Part shown: positions 1-12,035 of the stretch, in pieces
Numbering within the stretch: position 1 is the first letter of the stretch
How the letters are laid out: each line of letters starts with the position of its first letter
Assembly: GCA_024138025.1 (NCBI GenBank)
Contig: JAMXBD010000095.1
Span: forward strand, 868,001-932,000
Reading direction: 5' to 3'
From: Combretum micranthum
Lineage: Eukaryota > Streptophyta > Magnoliopsida > Myrtales > Combretaceae
Length of the DNA stretch: 64,000 nt
Notes under the pieces: generated by a model
Told to the model about the DNA's origin: nothing
Database searches by the model: none
Seen by the model: the letters and a program-made list of their open reading frames with translations, nothing else
Translations under genes and position numbers: made by a program

Positions 1-63
1 CAACTAGTGGCTCAGATAGGAGATCTCCACAAGAATTCACCCACAATCCACTCATTACAAGTG

Positions 64-2858
64 TTTTGGGCAAATTTCCTCATATTTTTGTGACACCGTC
101 ATAATTGCCGCCACTGCGGGATATTCAAAATTAGATCATTTTACAAGAGGGTGTCTCTACCATCAATGTCAAGCCATATCATTACCTACATTTTCAAAAA
201 GGAGAGATTGAGAAGTAGATCAAAGAAATGCTTGACCAGGGTCTGATACAATATAGCACTAGTCCCTTTTCTTCACCCGTACTTCTGGCGAAAAAAAAAA
301 AGATGGGACGTAACGCTTTTGTGTTAACTATAGGGCTTTGAATGTGGCCACAATGAAAGGTGAATTTCCTATTCCAACTATTAATGAATTGTTGGATGAG
401 TTACATGGTGTTATAATTTTTTCCAAATTAGACTTACGAGCAGGATATCATCAAATTTGGATGCATCTTAGGGATACTGAGAAGACATCATTTAGAACTC
501 ATGAGGGTCACTATGAGTTCCTAGTAATGCTATTTGGCCTTTGTAATGCACTGGCCACATTCCAGTCCATCATGAACAGAATTTTGTAAGCCGTACTTAA
601 GAAAATTTGTCATCGTCTTTTTCGATGACATTTTGATTTATAGTATGACTCTAGAGTTACATGTTACACATTTAGAATTGGTATTGACCATTTTAGGTAA
701 TAATACCACGTTTCTTAAACAATCTAAATGTGTTTTTGGACAGTGTACAATTAAATACTTGGGTCACGTTGTTGGGGTTGATGGTGTTAAGCCTAACCTG
801 AGTAAGCTGGAAGTCATTTCGAATTGGTCCATTCCTACTTCTCTTAAGCAACTTCGGGCATTTCTTGGTCTCATAGGCTACTATCGACGATTCGTAAAGT
901 CATATGCATCTATTACTAGTCCATTATAAGACTTCCTCAAGAAGGACAATTTTCAATGGACAGACCTTGCTACAGAAGCTTTTCAGCAACTGAAAGCATC
1001 TCTCATTGCAGCCTCATTGCTTGTATTGCCCAATTTTTCAAAGGATTTTGTTATAGAGACAATCGCTTCAGGTATTAGTATAGAGTTTGTTTTATTACAA
1101 GAAGACATGCCTATAGCTTTCTTTAGAAAGAAGTTGCCTTCTCACTTGAGTAAACAATCTACATATGTGCATGAATTACATGTTGTTAGTAGAGGCAGTT
1201 AGAAAGTGAAGACAATATTTATTGGGCTCTCACTTTATCATCAGGACGGACCATCGAAGTCTTAAAGAGTTGCTCACTCAGGTCATTCAAACACCAGAAC
1301 AGCATAAGTATTTGGCCAAGTTACTTGGCTATGGTTATTCCATTGTATCCAGAGCAGGAAAAGAAAATGTAATGGTTGATGCTCTGTCAAGGAAGCATGA
1401 TAGTATACTTACCTATCTTGCTTACTCTTTACCACAATTTGCTTTCATGGACCAGCTTAAACAAGAATATCTTTTGAGTAGATTATTGGTGATTTAGCAA
1501 CTGGCAGACCATTGAAATGGGACTTATATTGGAAGAATGAACTTTTGTACAAGGGTCAGCAATTATTCTTAGTCCCTACTTTAGCACTGATTCCCATTTT
1601 ATTACATGAATTCCATAGTGCTCTTCAAGCTGGTCACTTTGGGGTTTTTAAAACCTATAAAAGATTGGACTAGAATGAAGCATGATGTGGAAATGTTTGT
1701 CAAGGGATGCTCTATTTGCTAGCAAACTGAGTACAGTACTCGCAGTCCAACTAGTCTTCTTAATCCATTGTCCATTCTTGAACAGATTTGGGAGGATATT
1801 TCTATGGATTTCGTTACACATTTACCTCCATCTCAAGGATTCACAGTGATGCTAGTTGTGGTGGATCGCTTATCTAAATATTGCCACATTAGTCCTCCAG
1901 ACGCAAACTTTACTACAACTAAGGTTGCTCAGTTGTTTTTATCTATTGTGGTTAAGCTCCATGGATTCCCTAGGAGTATTGTGAGTGATAGGGATCCTAT
2001 TTTTCTCAGCAAATTTTGGCAGGAGTTGTTTAGATTGAGTGCTACTAAATTGTTTACTAGCAATGCCTATCACCTTCAATCTGATGGTCAAACCAAGGTC
2101 CTCAATAGGGTTCTTCAACAGTACTTTAGATGTTATGCTTAGGACAGACCGATTGAATGGGTCAAATTTCTACCTTGGGCAAAATTTGCATATAATACAT
2201 CATGTCATGAAGGTACCCAAAAGTCTCCTTTTGAGCTGGTTTATGGTCGTCCTCCTCCTACAGTTCCTATTTACTTGAGAGGCACATCTAAACTCGAAGC
2301 TATATATTCTGACTTGTTGTTAAGAGATGAAGTTTTATTTGTTCTTCAAGCTAATTTGCAGAAAGCTCAATAGAAAATGAAAGTACAAGCTAATAAGCAC
2401 AGAACCGATTTGGAGTTTCAACCTGGGGACTTAGTGTTTGTCAAATTACAGCCATATAAACAAACTTCTCTTACAGGGGATTATTATAAGCTCTCTAAGC
2501 GTTTTTATGGACCCTACATGGCTCTTAGGAAGATTGGGGCCTCTGCTTATCAGTTACAACTCCCTGCTCAGTTTCGAATACATAATTTTTTTCATGTTTC
2601 ATACCTCAAACCAGCTCATGGATCTGTTATTCCTACACTTAAGCTACCTTCTATTGTATTCTGAAATCATCCCCTATTGGTACCACTTTGTATCTTAGGT
2701 ACCAGAGTTATACTAAGACAGGGTCATCGGGTGTCTCAATTGCTTGTACAATGGCAGGGTTTATCTCCTGAAGACTCTAGTTAGGAGGATTTTCACACAT
2801 TTAAGCAGCTTTATCCAAATTTTTACCTTAAGGACAAGGTACTGTTTCAAGAGAGGGG
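64..2858 (+). pseudogene. Broken gypsy pol: RT, RNase H, integrase, chromodomain
   Basis: Reverse transcriptase runs from about 64 to 940. Its catalytic FFDDILIYS motif is readable, with the Asp-Asp codons at 624-629, but lies between two open segments. RNase H follows (about 950-1500), with the usual VIETDAS motif changed to VIETIAS, so a catalytic Asp is lost. The integrase zinc-binding part is at about 1560-1760 and its core at 1770-2340. The first two catalytic Asp are present (in SMDFVT and VSDRD), but the third residue, normally Glu in DGQTEV, is Lys (AAG, 2095-2097). The tail at about 2735-2855 reads QLLVQWQGLSPED, a chromodomain-like end. At least six in-frame stops or shifts break the frame, including stops at the ends of the segments closing near 589, 929, 1202, 1497 and 2142. 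No functional protein is expected. Confidence 0.88.
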
Positions 2859-2864
2859 GTAAAT

Positions 2865-3390
2865 TGATACGAGCCAAGTATATGGGTCTTTCAGTAGACC
2901 AACATCTACAAGGATTAAACAGAAACCATCACGTTTTAAAGACTATATAACATAGATGAACTTGTATGCACGTACATGCAATCAGTTGTAACAGAAATAC
3001 ATAACAAATTTGTATGAAATGTAAATCGGTGAATAGTTAGTTAGGATACAGCTCAGCAATTCTGATTTAAAGTTATAATAGACGTATAAATAGAAACGAA
3101 ATAAATCAAGATGGGAACTTAGCCTTGAAATTTGAAGCATCATCTTAGAGTCTAGCCAACTCGAATAAGCTTTATCTTTCTCCTTGCAAAACAAACACAC
3201 GAGTAGTTACTATTAGGGTTACTGAGGGATAGATTAGATAAGTGATTGAGAAAACACGAGAGGGAGTTTGAGAGATATACCGAGGAAGAAAGTGGGTGGG
3301 ATCTAAGAGTGAGAGTGAGGCTGCGATTAGGGTTTTCTGTTTGAGTTGGACATGCTATTTGGTTGGGCTCCCTTTACTTGGGCTCTATCA
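2865..3390 (+). repeat. 3' LTR of the first chromovirus
   Basis: A 526-bp segment starts TGATA and ends TATCA, an inverted terminal pair typical of LTRs. It directly follows the polypurine tract that ends pol. A TATA box (TATAAATAG, 3085-3093) lies near its middle, as expected for the U3/R boundary. The partner 5' LTR is outside the window, so divergence cannot be read. Confidence 0.82.
3085..3093 (+). promoter_or_regulatory. TATA box in LTR
   Basis: TATAAATAG inside the 526-bp LTR, about 220 bases from its start, on the element's coding strand. It is the likely core promoter of the retrotransposon. Confidence 0.6.
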
Positions 3391-3566
3391 CATACAGTCA
3401 TAGTTCTTTTAAAATAAAAATAATAAGTCATTCTAAAATAGAAAGGTACAAATCCTTCAATAATAAAACTTTTTGAAATGTGGTGTACAAGTAATAATCT
3501 TGAATATAAGTGGTTGCAAAATAAAATATAGAATATTATTATTTATTATATATTAATATTATTATA
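3391..3566. other. AT-rich spacer between two retrotransposons
   Basis: A short AT-rich stretch without recognisable genes. Its right end, TACTA (3567-3571), is the left copy of the target duplication of the next element. Confidence 0.6.
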
Positions 3567-3571
3567 TACTA

Positions 3572-5508
3572 TGTAACGCCCTAAACTAAGGCATTACAAC
3601 CCGCCACATGTCCTCTCTTGAAAGGCACACGCAAAGGCTATAATACATCTATAGATCACAATATTCCATCAAATAACTCCAAAACTCACGTAAAGGAATA
3701 CTCAATATAAAAATCAATAAAACATAACTCCTAAATCGTCCATGTGGGTATAAACCAAACCAACTGTTAAAATTCTCATAAGAAACATAAAACTAACAAC
3801 TCATAAAATCCTTACTATTGAAAATCTAAAGGAAATCTAATAAACTCATCATCATCAGCCTAACTCTAATCCAGCCATCTACATATCAGCTGGGTAGTCA
3901 GTTCCACTATCGTCCTCCACAGACTCTATGAATACATCAAAGCAAGATAAGTCATACATAATCTGGTCTTTACCTGTTCCTGAAAAATAAAAAGGAATGA
4001 GCACAAAGGCCTAGTATATCCAAACCGAAAACACAAGCGTATGATCATACATCAAACAATTCACACATGACTTAGTATCTAATGTAGCAAGCACCAATTA
4101 TTATCTTTTTATTAATCAAACATACAACACAGTTTAAGATCATCTGCGACTAATTCCAAACTTAGAGTAACTCAGACTCCCTAAAAATAAGCAGTATAGG
4201 AAAATAGGTAATATAATACATATATGGTGTTGGAAATCTCCCACACACTCGGGTGCCATACTCACACTACTCCTAAACTACCGGAATCATCTCTATGCAC
4301 AAGTCCACTCGGGATAACCTCACACGTAGATCATCAGGTTGCCAGTGTTAGTATCACACTCTGCATGGTCTTTACTAACCACAGCCAAGCATAAGCAACA
4401 CTTGATTCAATTAGAGTCCGATATAATTAAGTCAGGTTTTTAAACTAATCCTACAAGCACAAACAATCAAACATGGTAAGGTCGTACATGTTTCCACTTA
4501 AGAAATAGAAATCCTATTCTCAAATAAACACCTGAACAAAGAATCATCCATTCCATTAATCAACTTACAATGTTGATAACAACATAAGGAAATGTAAGCC
4601 CTAACCCTAAATTCATCAAAACTAAAATCTCCAACACACCTTTCTCTTGTGAAACTCGTAGAATCACCAGATCTCTAATCAATACTAACAAAAAAGTGAA
4701 ACCCTAATTCCCAAGATTACCTGTTCACCATTGTTTATGCATTCACAAATTATCTTCAACAACACATATGATTTAAATTCTTCTAAAAACTTAAGATCTA
4801 TGAATTATAGTTCCAGATTGAGTCTTACCTTCTTCAATTGATTGTAGATCTGAAATCCCCAATTTCCACACTTAGTGTTTTCCTTCGATTTCCACCAAGA
4901 TCAATTCTCCTTCGTCAATTAACAACATAATCTTAGAAAGAAAATATTATAGAATGAGCTAAAGGAATAGGAGAGGTTACTTACCTAATTCCTTGAAGAA
5001 ATCCACCTTGGAGAGTGTCTGCTAGGGTTTCTATATGTTTAAGAGAGGTTATGAGAGTTAAGACTGATTATAGGACGTATTTATATGGTTATAACTCGAA
5101 GGGATATAGGCTGGATGAAGGAAAAATAAGGCTGGCGATTTAGAACTCTCGGGTCGCAAAATGACATCCAAGGCCGCCACTTAAGCCGACAACCTTCTTT
5201 GGTAAGCTGGCGACCTATCCTTATACGTCTGCAGCCTAAAGGTCGACGTATGACTAATTTCCCAATTCGCAAATTTTTTTTTTTGCGAAACTCCACGCGG
5301 GTGTTTAGGCCGTTGTCCATTGTATTTAGGTTGGCAGCTTAGGATTATAGGCTAAGGCCTATATGCTGGCTTACTACAAAATCGTCCAATCATTCGCGTG
5401 CGTCTTCTTCGAGTCCAAATTCATCTATTCCAAGACAAAAATATCCTTTTAAACAACTATTTATTACATGAATATGCCTCACTATGAAATATTTACTTAT
5501 ATATTACA
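3572..5508 (-). repeat. 3' LTR of the Tekay-like element (1937 bp)
   Basis: On the plus strand it begins TGTAACGCCC and ends ATTACA, so the termini form TGTAA/TTACA. It matches 16557-19423 along its length with scattered substitutions, apart from the DNA transposon present only in the other copy. The element's transcription runs on the minus strand, with a TATA box at 5078-5085. A GC-rich stretch of GCCGCC/GGCGAC motifs at about 5120-5370 lies just upstream of that box. Confidence 0.93.
5078..5085 (-). promoter_or_regulatory. TATA box, Tekay-like 3' LTR
   Basis: TATAAATA on the minus strand, about 420 bases into the LTR from its U3 end. The same motif is at 18064-18071 in the other LTR, so it is conserved between the two copies and is the likely core promoter. 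Confidence 0.65.
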
Positions 5509-5522
5509 TCTCTCTTTCCCTT
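5509..5522 (-). other. Polypurine tract
   Basis: Read on the minus strand this is AAGGGAAAGAGAGA, immediately before the TGTAAT start of the 3' LTR. It is the expected primer site for plus-strand DNA synthesis of the retrotransposon. Confidence 0.75.
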
Positions 5523-7259
5523 AAAGAAACTTTCGTCCTCGAAAGTTACCTAGTTCATTGAATAGCTCAGGATATTTTGCTTGCATCTCCTCCTCAAGCT
5601 CCCAAGTAGCTTCTCTCTTCGTCTGATTTGTCCATTGTACCTTCACATATTTGATTACTTGTCTCCTCAACATCTTCTCTTTAGTATCAACAATCTTTAT
5701 AGGTCTTTCAACAGTAATGAGATTAGGATACACATCCAGACGTTCTAATTTTGCCATTTGCTCGGGGTCTTTCACATACTTCCTTAACAATGACACATGA
5801 AACACGTTGTGTATCCCTCTAAGTCTAAACTATGCGGTAAAGCTAGTCTTTAAGCCACATCGCCCGCTCTCTGAGATCTCATATGGTCCCACAAACTTAG
5901 GATCCAACTTGCCTCTTAACCTGAATCTGATAACACCTTTGGTTGGCGAAATTTTAAGCAACACATGCTCTCCAACCTAAAAGTCCAAAGGTGTCCTTCT
6001 TTTGTCAAAATAACTTTTTTGATGACTTTTAGTGGCTTGAAATCTTTATCGGATCATTTGGACTTTATCGTTGGCATCCTGTATCATTTATGGTCCCAAA
6101 ATCTGCCTGTTACCTACTTCATCCCAATGAATCGGTGATCGATACTTTCTATCATACAAGGCTTCATACGGTGGCATCCCAATTGAAGCTTGATAACTGT
6201 TGTTATATATAAACTCCATTGGAGGCAAATACTCATCCCAGCTACCTTTAAAGTCTAATACATAAGCTCTTAACATGTCTTCAAGAATCTAGATTGTCCT
6301 CTCAGACTGTCCATTTGTCTAAGGATGATAGGCAGTACTAAACACAACTTTAGTACCTAAAGCTTGATGCAAGCTCTTCCAAAATCTTCCAACAAATCTA
6401 GTATCTCTGTCAGACACAATGGTCACTGGGATTCCGTGTAGTCTCACAATCTCTTTGATGCACAACTGTGCCAAATGTTCTAATTTATACCCCGTCCTAA
6501 TAGTTATAAAGTGAGCTATCTTTGTGAGTCTATCTACAATCACCTATACCGAGTTAAATTTTTCTCTTGTTCTAGGTAAGGCTATAACGAAATCTATGGT
6601 AATATGCTCTCACTTCCATTGGGGTACTGACAAAGGCTTCAACTCACTTGCTGGTCTCCTATGCTCAATATTAATCATTTGACAGGTGTGGCACTTAGAC
6701 ACATACTCAGCAATTTCCTTCTTCACGTTATTCCACCAATACAATTTCTTCAAGTCATGGTACATTTTGTTTCCTCCTGGATGGATGGAACAGCTAGAAT
6801 ATTGTGCTTCTCTCAATAACTCCTTCAATTCTCATTGTTCCGGCACACATAGTCTTCCTTTGTATCTCATCACCGTCTTCATCAATGTAGAACTTATGTG
6901 CTCTATCAATCTCTATTCTCCTCTTTATCTCTAAGATACTCTGATCATCTATTTGGGCTGTTTTGATCCTTTTGACCAAAGTAGGCCGAATATGTAGGTT
7001 TTTCAATCTTTCACCCACTCGTCTAGTCACTATTTCCAACTCAAGTTTCCTCATGTCATCAATTATGTGCCGTTCTGATGTGACCAATGTTGCTAAGTTC
7101 TCAATTATGCTCCTGCTTAGGGCATCTGCTACAACATTCGCCTTCCCTTGGTGGTATTATATGTCCACATCATAATCTTTTATGAGCTCCAACCATCTCC
7201 TTTGTCTCATGTTTAGCTTTCTTTACATAAAGATGTACTTGAGACTTTTGTGATCAGTG
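5521..7259 (-). pseudogene. Gypsy pol, 3' half: RNase H end, integrase, chromodomain
   Basis: Reading leftwards from 7259, the sequence resumes RNase H at TDHKSLKYIFM and passes through the linker (VVADALSRS) into the HHCC integrase domain (SIHPGGNKMYHDL ... CHTCQ, about 6650-6800). The catalytic core follows (6090-6600), with IDFV, VSDRD and NGQSE carrying the three acidic residues. The end (5521-5805) contains FHVSLLRKYV and a chromodomain-like QWTNQTKREATWELEEEM. Several stops and shifts separate these blocks. The first half of the gene lies at 14359-16530; the two halves were one frame before the insertion at 7260. Confidence 0.9.
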
Positions 7260-8869
7260 TGTCATGCCCTGAAGGGTACCCTAAACATAGCAGTCCACTG
7301 TATACAATATTAAAACCTAAGAATGACCACCTTAGTCATGCGAAGGCCTCCATACTATGTAGAAGGCGTTTAACACATGGAGGAGACACATCGGAGTGAT
7401 ACATTTTATATTGATACAACTCGAGTAATAATGTAAAGGAAATACAATTCACTATACTTCAATTACAATTCATCCACAGATTTCACTACACAAACTATTA
7501 CAAGACAAATCATAAAACCTAGCTAATAACTTCAAGCATTCTTATTCCTTGTCGGAATCCCGAAGTCATTCTCGCTCTAACCGTCACAGTCCCCACTTAG
7601 CATTCTTGAGATAACCTGTTTAATCAAACATCTATTGGGGTATAAGCTACATTAGCTTAGTGAGTAAGAACTTCCAAGTTTACATTTATAACACATCATA
7701 CAAACAAGTGATTAGTTAGACAAGTGATATGCATCAAACATATGGATTCGACAAACATATGACCAGCCGGAAATCATATGTGGATGGACTTGCGCCCTCC
7801 ATCCCGGGTTAGCAGATTAACGAATCCTGCGGTACAAACAAGGCCGTTTCAACTTACGGTCAACTTTGAACTATAAATTCGTTTGAGGATAATGATTAAC
7901 CAACTTTACACCGTTTAAGATCACGGGAAACTGAACAAATGCTAATGCTCCATCTCCATCGTGATATGAATGAGTTCAATTCCATCTTCAATTCCGAATA
8001 ATCAATTATACTGATTTTTTTAAGTGATCAATCAATAATCGCTGACAGTCAATTCTAATTCGCTTATACAAGTAATAGTTAATCACCCGGCTTCGATATT
8101 CTTATATTTCATTTCTCACATCAATAATAAGCATACATAGTCCCCATTCATCCCCATCATGCATATCCGTTTTATCTTTACCAAATATCTAGTGCAACTA
8201 TTATTACAATCACATGCAATAAATGAAATTGGAAGTAATACTCACTCGGTCATTGGATCACCGGTCTCATAGTACAAGTAATCCGGTGGTAAAGAATCGT
8301 CGATGTCGAGGTTACGTAAAAAGGAAGAAATACCCTAATAAGTATTTCATCACTTAACTGGTCCAAGCTAACTCATACAAACTATCAAATTCGTAATTCT
8401 CATCCTAAGCGGGAATTCCAACTTAAAACGGCCATAACTTGGTCGTTTTAACTCAGAATTTAGCAAATTATATATCGATTTCTATCTACTTCGAAAGATC
8501 TATCTATTTCTAATATTATTTTCAAGTTTTGAAAATGTTTGGGTCATGAAATATTCTGATCAGTAGCAATTTCCACTTCCGAAAAATTATTTTGTAAATG
8601 TTTGTAATGCTCCTACTATATAGATTAACTATACATGCAATATTGATGATTTCCTATCATGAATGGCATGTTATGAGCTTGATGTATGCATGCTTTTGAA
8701 AATATTTACTAAAAGGAATTTTAGAAACTTTTTATATTTAAGACTCCATGGCTATTTACTTTTAAGAAAACTAGTTTCCTAACTTTGATCATTTCCATTT
8801 GTTTTGGATTTATTTTTTAAGAAATATAATTATCCTTATTAAAATTGAGTCTTCATTATATCTATTACT

Positions 8870-10430
8870 TATGACCTTCATTTCTACATAAAAATTTCCA
8901 TTTTACACTTTGTAAACATGTTTTCAAATAGGAGTTATTTTAAAATCCGAATTTTGAAAAATTAGTTTTTGAGTGATTTCTTTAAGTAAAAAAAATCATT
9001 TGATACTTAGAAAATTAAGGCTCAACCATGCCTAGCCACTAAGGACTTCGTTTCTTTGATAAAACTTCAAATTTGAGTTTGAAAAATATGGGTTTTCATA
9101 CCATTACTCCATTATTACGAATTTCTTAAAATGACAACAACTCAAATTTTCCTACTTTATTTCTACAATGCATCATGCATATATGTATTACCTACAAGCT
9201 ATTGTTATGAAGGTTATGAGATGATCTACCTATATGTATACATACAATACCAAGAATTCTTTTTGAAAACCTTTACTTTGCAAAACTTTGAATTTTACTA
9301 GACTTAAGAAAAATAGTTTTTTTTTTCTTGTAAAATCATACTTTCTTTTATCAAAACTCAACCTTGATGATCTATATAACCATCACCTTCATTATTTCAA
9401 TAAAAACCTTCATTTTGGGGTTGGAAAGTAGATATTTAAATAGGTGGTTTGCCTAAGTATGAATTTTACAAAATTTTGAAGAATGAAAACATTGTTTAAC
9501 TTATCCTTGGAAACCATTTATTGATCTAAGGTTATATTTTGATAAACCTCTCTTGTCCTTGTCAAAACTTGGTCTTTGTTACATATATTCCCTAGGACTT
9601 CCATTTCCCTATAAAAATTATCATTTTGGCATTTGAAAATGAGTGTTTAAATGGTGCCTATTTTCAAATCCGAATTTTGAAAAATTCATTTGAGTTTGTT
9701 TCTTTTGCAAAACTCATTTAGCCTTTCAAAAACCATTTTCTAATCAAACCTAACCCTTAAGGCTTCCATTTCCTTAATAAAAATCTTGTTTTGAAGTTGA
9801 AAAATGGGTTTTCAAAATTGGTCTTTGTTGAGATCCGAATTTACAAAATTTATTTTTGGACATACCTTTTGATAAAATCTATCTAAACTTATGAAAATCC
9901 ATTCCTTACATATCCTATCTTAAGAGCTTTTCATATCTTGAATAAAAACTGCATTTTTAAGTTGGAAAACATGTTTTTAAACTATGCCTTTGCCTAAATC
10001 CGAAAATGAAATTTTGTTTTGAATTTTAATCTTTGAAAATCATCTTTGAACCATATAAAATGAAGTCTTGATGATATATATACATTAAGCCTTCATTATC
10101 TCAAGTAAAAATTTCATTTTGACACTTGAAAAGTGGTTTTTAAATAGGGGGCTTGCCTAAATACAAATTTCACCATTTTGTTTGGGTTCAAAATCAAGAT
10201 CTACACTTAATATGAACATAAATATAAAAGATATCCATGGTAGTAAACTATAAACTCATAGATCTAAAGTTTACTCATCAAAATCATTCGTTCATGTTAT
10301 CTATTCCCTAAGCCCTTCATTTTAAATGAAAAATACACATTTTAGAGTTGAAAAATAATTTTTCTAAATATGGTTCCCTTTTTATCCGAATTTTCAAAAA
10401 TGATTTTTGTTGAAAATAAAATAGATCTTG
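8870..10430. repeat. Degenerate tandem repeats of about 165 bp within the giant LTR
   Basis: Diverged units recur, each with a CTTCATT-type start, an ATAAAAA core, a TTTTGAAGTTG-like segment, a TTTTTAAAT block and an ATCCGAATTT block. The ATAAAAA-type core occurs at 9611, 9777, 9942 and 10105, giving spacings of 166, 165 and 163 bases. Further more diverged units lie on both sides (near 8890, 9060, 9400 and 10326). The same array is present in the other giant LTR at about 42190-43520. Confidence 0.75.
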
Positions 10431-11429
10431 AGCTTTCTAAAACTTTCCTACTATCATCATGCTACTACAAGTTATTTATGACCATAAAATAAAAGTTTAA
10501 TGCATTTATGAACTCAAAACACTATATCTAGTTTACTATACTAGTTATAAATGCATGAACACTATGATAGTTATATGAATGGGGAATATATGCATAAATC
10601 ATTAGCAATAACAAAAATAATAACTTAAATAACAAGATCTAAAGCATAAACAAAAATCAAAGCTATAAAAAGTTAGATCTACAAAATATAACTACTTTTA
10701 GCAAGAAAATAATAATGATACAAGATAATAATCATGGAGAAGAAGAGTGTTTCATTTTTGGCATCATCATCCTTAGCTTTTAAGCTTATAGAAGGTCATT
10801 TGATGCATGAAACTCTCACTATACCTTACCTATATCATCTATAGAAGCTTTGAGAAGAAAGTTTACTTAAAAATCTTCAAGAATGAAGTGTGGAAGTAAG
10901 GTTTAGAAATGGGGGCAGCTTGTGTTCTTGCAAGAATAAGAACAAAAGAAGAAAGAAAGAGAAGAAAAAGAGAGGAAAAGAGAGAGTAAATGGTGTAGGG
11001 TTCAAAGAAGGAAGGAGTGTAAATGGGAGGCATTAAATAGAGAGAGAGAGGAGTGTATTAATTGAAAGAAAACAAATAAAACAAGGGCAGCAAATAGAAG
11101 GGGCTGCACGTGAATTACAAGAGGAAAGAGAGAGAGGTTTAGTTGGTTTTTGACTTGAAAATGTAATGTATAATTAATGTGTGTGTGTTGCTTCTTTAAG
11201 AAGGATTGGAATAGATTTATTTTAGTCAAACTGGGAGTAAATCAAAGGACAAGGGCAGCAAATGAAGTCAAATTTTCTGCCATGTGATAAGATCATATTT
11301 TATTCAAATCTTGATGATCAATTTAGCTAGAATGGATATTTGTTTTGATTAAATTTTATGTTTCAGGACTAATTTGGATAAAGAAATCAAAACAAGAAAA
11401 TTTGAATTGAAAAAAGGAAAAATTGAAGT

Positions 11430-11970
11430 CAAGGCCGGCAATTCATCATTGAAAGCCGCCGGCTTTTAGACGGCGTAAAATCCAAGGCCGTTGCAGCACA
11501 GCCAGCTTTGCCCAGCACAAGTTAAACAACATTCAAAGCCCGCCTCAAAGCTGCCGCGTAGAAGATGAAGAAGCCAGCGTAAATGAAGGCCGGCAGCTCA
11601 GAACTAAAATATCACCAGCTTTGAAGGAGTTACACTATAAGCCGGCATGAAAGCCGCCGGCCTTGAGGCAGTGTACATGGAAGAATTGAAGAGACATGAA
11701 GACATGAAACACTTGAATAAAAACGAAGCAACACATCTGTTGGAATACCTACGCCGGTGTCAAAGCTGCCGGCCTTGGGACGGTGTTCGTTATAAATTAG
11801 CCCAACGCTTCATTTCTGACTATATACGCCGGCTAGATCTACGTTCTAAGCCGCCGGCGTTGAAGCGGCCTACATTGTAACAGATATTGAAGGCTGCCAG
11901 TGCACTGCCTGCGCAAAGGACAATTTGAAGATACGCCGCCTGTAAGCCGCCGGCGTAGGATCCATAACGG
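11430..11970 (+). repeat. GCCGGC-rich interspersed repeats in solo LTR
   Basis: Imperfect copies of a short unit, AAGCCGCCGGC followed by a GACGGCGTA-like end, recur about five times (near 11450, 11650, 11760, 11850 and 11950) in otherwise AT-rich DNA. They lie directly upstream of the LTR's TATA box. A 77-codon open frame at 11647-11880 runs across them and is probably a by-product of the composition. Confidence 0.7.
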
Positions 11971-12026
11971 CCGACGTACATTGTGAAACAGCAAAGTTCA
12001 TTGAATGTTTTTCACGAAATTTTTCC

Positions 12027-12035
12027 TATAAATAG
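12027..12035 (+). promoter_or_regulatory. TATA box in nested solo LTR
   Basis: TATAAATAG followed about 20-30 bases later by a CA-rich, pyrimidine-rich start-like region (CTTCCCCTCACATTCA). It is the likely core promoter of the LTR. Confidence 0.65.

Larger units (their letters stand above)
1..3390 (+). mobile_element. Ty3/gypsy chromovirus, 5' part outside the window
   Basis: The region reads as reverse transcriptase, RNase H, integrase and a chromodomain-like tail, then a polypurine tract (2851-2864, starting GAGAGGGGG) and a 3' LTR. That order (RT-RH-INT-chromodomain) is diagnostic of the chromovirus branch of Ty3/gypsy. Gag, protease, the primer site and the 5' LTR must lie left of the window. 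CATAC (3391-3395) just after the LTR would be one copy of the target duplication, but its partner cannot be seen. Stops and frameshifts throughout make it non-autonomous. Confidence 0.9.

Noticed and set aside
11647..11880. 77-codon open frame starting MKAAGLEAVYM
   Set aside because: It lies within the GCCGGC-rich repeats of a solo LTR, has no recognisable domain, and its openness is explained by the local composition.
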